From Bacillota bacterium (GTDB taxonomy: Bacteria; Bacillota_A; Clostridia; Lutisporales; Lutisporaceae): a stretch of DNA of 6,174 nucleotides. The stretch covers positions 1 through 6,174 of the forward strand of contig JAKJBT010000093.1 of NCBI GenBank assembly GCA_022706865.1, in the 5' to 3' direction. Each line of letters begins with the position of its first letter. The first letter of the stretch is position 1. The notes beneath the pieces are model-generated. The model was not told the origin of the DNA, did not search any database, and saw nothing but the letters and a program-made list of their open reading frames with translations. Of the stretch, positions 4,928-6,174 are shown piece after piece. Both the position numbers and the translations under genes were made by a program.

Positions 4928-5851
4928 GTGCGCAAAAGAAAGATTCAGGACCCGGTGACAGCAATTGTCGATGCCTCAAAATCAGAAAACTGTGTGGAAG
5001 TTGTACTGAATATGATAGAAGCTCCAAAAATAATCGGACAGGGAGCTTGTGTGGTAATAACCGCAAATATGGTGGACAATAAGCCCGCCAGTACCGGAAC
5101 CGTTGTTCATCCTGACTTATTGAGAAAAGTAATAAAATATGCCAAGAAATTCAATCCCTCAAGGATTGTAGTCGCTGCCGGCTCCGGGGGCGCGCCTACG
5201 CAGCAGGTTTTTGAAGAAATCGGCTTTAACAGGATAATTCGTGAGGAAGAAATTGAATTCATGGATCTTAATTATGGACCCTATATCGAACTAAGCCTCA
5301 ACCATGATATTGTTTCTTCAATTAAAATAAATAAGCTGTGTGAAGAGATGGATGTACATATTTCTTTTACACCAATAAAAATGCACAAGGAAGCTACGGT
5401 ATCCCTGGGAATAAAAAACGTGGCCCTTTCATGGCCTCCCGCCGAAATCCACGGAATGCCGAAAAAGAAGCTGGGTATTCATGAGGACCTGCATAATTTC
5501 ATTGCAGCAATGGGTGAGGTTTTACCGATAGATATTACTTTACTCTCGGGGATGAACGGCATGGTATGGACGGGCCCCAGCGACGGCAAGGCTGTAAGCT
5601 CCAATCTCATTGTAGCCGGTACGGACCCTGTGGCGGCGGATGCAGTGGCGGCAAGAATGATGGGTTTGCTGCCTCAAGCAGTGCATTATCTTTTTGAATT
5701 GCATAGAAGGGGTTTGGGACAGGCTGATATAAAAAAAATAAATATGAAAGGCGTACCGATTGTGCAGGCGGAAGAAATGTTCAGCATGGCAGCTTTAGGC
5801 GAAAGCATAGCTATAGACAGGCCGAAGATATTGACCTTTCATGGAGATTAA
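4928..5851 (+). CDS. DUF362 domain protein, function unknown
   Basis: This 307-residue protein matches the DUF362 pattern across its length. VVITANMVDNKPASTGTVVH (42-61) plus P62 corresponds to the N-terminal G/T-P region, followed by IVVAAGSGG. KMHKEATVSLGIKNVALSWP is the central K-H/KN motif, and GTDPVAADAVAARMMG is the C-terminal 'ag-D-pva-Da' motif. Many DUF362 proteins carry ferredoxin-type CxxCxxC clusters and are labelled Fe-S proteins. This one has only three scattered Cys (22, 41 and in NKLCEEM), so it cannot hold a 4Fe-4S ferredoxin site. There is no signal peptide or membrane segment, so it is probably cytoplasmic. The GTG start lies 7 bases after GGGGAGGTG (4912-4920), which is embedded in a hairpin. 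No biochemical role is assigned. Confidence 0.88.
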   Translation: MRKRKIQDPVTAIVDASKSENCVEVVLNMIEAPKIIGQGACVVITANMVDNKPASTGTVVHPDLLRKVIKYAKKFNPSRIVVAAGSGGAPTQQVFEEIGFNRIIREEEIEFMDLNYGPYIELSLNHDIVSSIKINKLCEEMDVHISFTPIKMHKEATVSLGIKNVALSWPPAEIHGMPKKKLGIHEDLHNFIAAMGEVLPIDITLLSGMNGMVWTGPSDGKAVSSNLIVAGTDPVAADAVAARMMGLLPQAVHYLFELHRRGLGQADIKKINMKGVPIVQAEEMFSMAALGESIAIDRPKILTFHGD

Positions 5852-5856
5852 GTGAA

Positions 5857-5931
5857 CCTATAAGGAAAACTGCCGAAAACGGAGGAGTTCCGATAAAGTT
5901 TATAGGCTATCTCGAATAAAAACGGATAGCT
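5857..5931 (+). ncRNA. Candidate structured RNA segment, class unknown
   Basis: CCTATAA (5857-5863) pairs perfectly with TTATAGG (5900-5906), enclosing a smaller hairpin built on CCG-AAAA-CGG (5873-5882) and extended by GGA..CT with AG..TCC. A second stem GCTATC (5906-5911) with GATAGC (5925-5930) follows at once over a 13-base A-rich loop. CTGCC (5870-5874) can also pair with GGCAG further down (5959-5963), a possible alternative fold. It begins 5 bases after the DUF362 stop. I compared it by memory with common riboswitch classes and recognised none. It could be a 3'UTR element or the 5' part of the next gene's leader. Confidence 0.35.
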
Positions 5932-5997
5932 ATGGATAGGAATGGTTAATCGCATTTTGGCAGGGTTCGTTTGCAAGAAATTGTAAAAAAAATAGGT

Positions 5998-6003
5998 TAT
6001 AAT
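5998..6003 (+). promoter_or_regulatory. -10 box TATAAT for the gene at the right edge
   Basis: A perfect TATAAT is preceded by an A-rich tract. The -35 is unclear: TTGCAA (5971-5976) is 21 bases away and TTGTAA (5981-5986) is 11 away, neither ideal. Transcription would start near 6010 and give a leader of about 150 nt before ATG 6162. Confidence 0.5.
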
Positions 6004-6013
6004 AGAATTAAGA

Positions 6014-6032
6014 TAAACGTCTACGATGTTTA
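6014..6032 (+). promoter_or_regulatory. 5'-proximal hairpin in the leader of the last gene
   Basis: TAAACGT (6014-6020) pairs with ATGTTTA (6026-6032), with one G-T wobble, over the loop CTACG. It would sit within a few bases of the predicted transcript start. Such 5' hairpins are known to stabilise mRNAs in Firmicutes, but the role here is inferred. Confidence 0.35.
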
Positions 6033-6049
6033 ATTATGAAACAAGTGAC

Positions 6050-6142
6050 GAATTTAGGTTGTGTTTTAAATAGCTTTATATATCATTTGGAGGTGTTGAT
6101 CAAGAGAGAAAGCAAAAATTTATTATTATCACAACCAAATTT
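6050..6142 (+). promoter_or_regulatory. Long-range stem enclosing an upstream Shine-Dalgarno
   Basis: AATTT-a-GGTTGTG (6051-6063) is complementary to CACAACCAAATT (6130-6141): 12 base pairs with one bulged A, extendable by a G-U pair. The 66-base loop contains GGAGGTG (6089-6095). The second SD, AGAGGTGG (6150-6157), lies just outside the stem and serves ATG 6162. The fold would leave the second site free while organising the first within the loop. Confidence 0.4.
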
Positions 6143-6161
6143 GAAAGAAAGAGGTGGAATT

Positions 6162-6174
6162 ATGGATAATAATA
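6162..6174 (+). CDS. Start of an unidentified gene, cut by window edge
   Basis: ATG 6162-6164 follows AGAGGTGG (6150-6157) at 4 bases and begins MDNNN before the window ends. This is far too little to identify a product. The same frame is open back to 6012 and contains ATG 6036 (no SD) and TTG 6096, which is only 2 bases after GGAGG (6089-6093) and so poorly spaced. A start up to 42 codons further upstream therefore cannot be ruled out, but 6162 has the best ribosome binding site. Confidence 0.45.

Larger units (their letters stand above)
5852..6161 (+). other. Intergenic region between the DUF362 gene and the last partial gene
   Basis: No protein gene was identified in these 310 bases. The first part (5857-5931) folds into two adjacent stems. 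The middle has a TATAAT box (5998-6003). The last 150 bases look like the 5' leader of the gene at the right edge, with a 5'-proximal hairpin, two SD sequences and a long-range stem. There is no clear intrinsic terminator after DUF362, so read-through into the leader is possible. Confidence 0.55.

Noticed and set aside
5890..5919. Sigma-D (flagellar) promoter-like pieces: CCGATAA at 5890-5896 and TAAAGTTT at 5894-5901.
   Set aside because: The two pieces are in the wrong order and overlap. No correct -35 lies 14-16 bases before CCGATAA, and the -10 following TAAAGTTT (TCGAATAA) has an extra base. The same bases are part of a stem.
1..6174. CRISPR arrays, tRNA or rRNA genes, insertion sequences, phage or toxin-antitoxin genes.
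   Set aside because: Looked for on both strands. No regularly spaced repeats, no tRNA cloverleaf with a T-loop consensus, no transposase or integrase motif and no toxin-antitoxin pair was seen.

Overview
The window is an ordinary-looking chromosomal stretch from a low-to-moderate GC Firmicute, most likely class Clostridia. The reasons are strong AGGAGG-type ribosome binding sites, frequent AGG/AGA and ATA codons, GTG starts, and a gene set (clpB, an RluC/D-type pseudouridine synthase, a MaoC-type hydratase, a small cupin, a DUF362 protein) typical of cellulolytic or anaerobic clostridia. The genus cannot be fixed from the sequence alone. All recognised genes lie on the + strand.

Layout. Positions 1-1854 hold the last ~617 codons of clpB, cut by the left edge. 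A 470-base non-coding stretch (1855-2324) follows. It holds two terminator-like hairpins, a possible ~100-nt transcript, and a leader with a 10-codon upstream ORF and mutually exclusive stem-loops just ahead of the next gene. Positions 2325-2864 encode an unusual zinc-ribbon plus S4 RNA-binding protein of unknown function. Positions 3014-3783 form a compact two-gene unit (MaoC-type enoyl-CoA hydratase, then a cupin) with its own candidate promoters and a strong terminator. Positions 3893-4885 encode an RluC/RluD-family 23S rRNA pseudouridine synthase. A terminator-like hairpin overlaps the Shine-Dalgarno of the next gene, a stand-alone DUF362 protein (4928-5851). The last 323 bases hold a foldable segment of unknown class, a TATAAT box, a ~150-nt leader with two Shine-Dalgarno sequences and a long-range stem, and the first four complete codons of a gene cut by the right edge.

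How the parts relate. The genes do not form one pathway. clpB (disaggregase), the zinc-ribbon/S4 protein and the pseudouridine synthase all touch protein or ribosome maintenance. MaoC plus cupin looks like a small metabolic unit. DUF362 has no assignable role. I found no convincing large new system. The parts most worth a second look are the regulatory leader of the zinc-ribbon/S4 gene, that protein itself, the terminator/SD overlap before the DUF362 gene, and the two leader structures at the right end.
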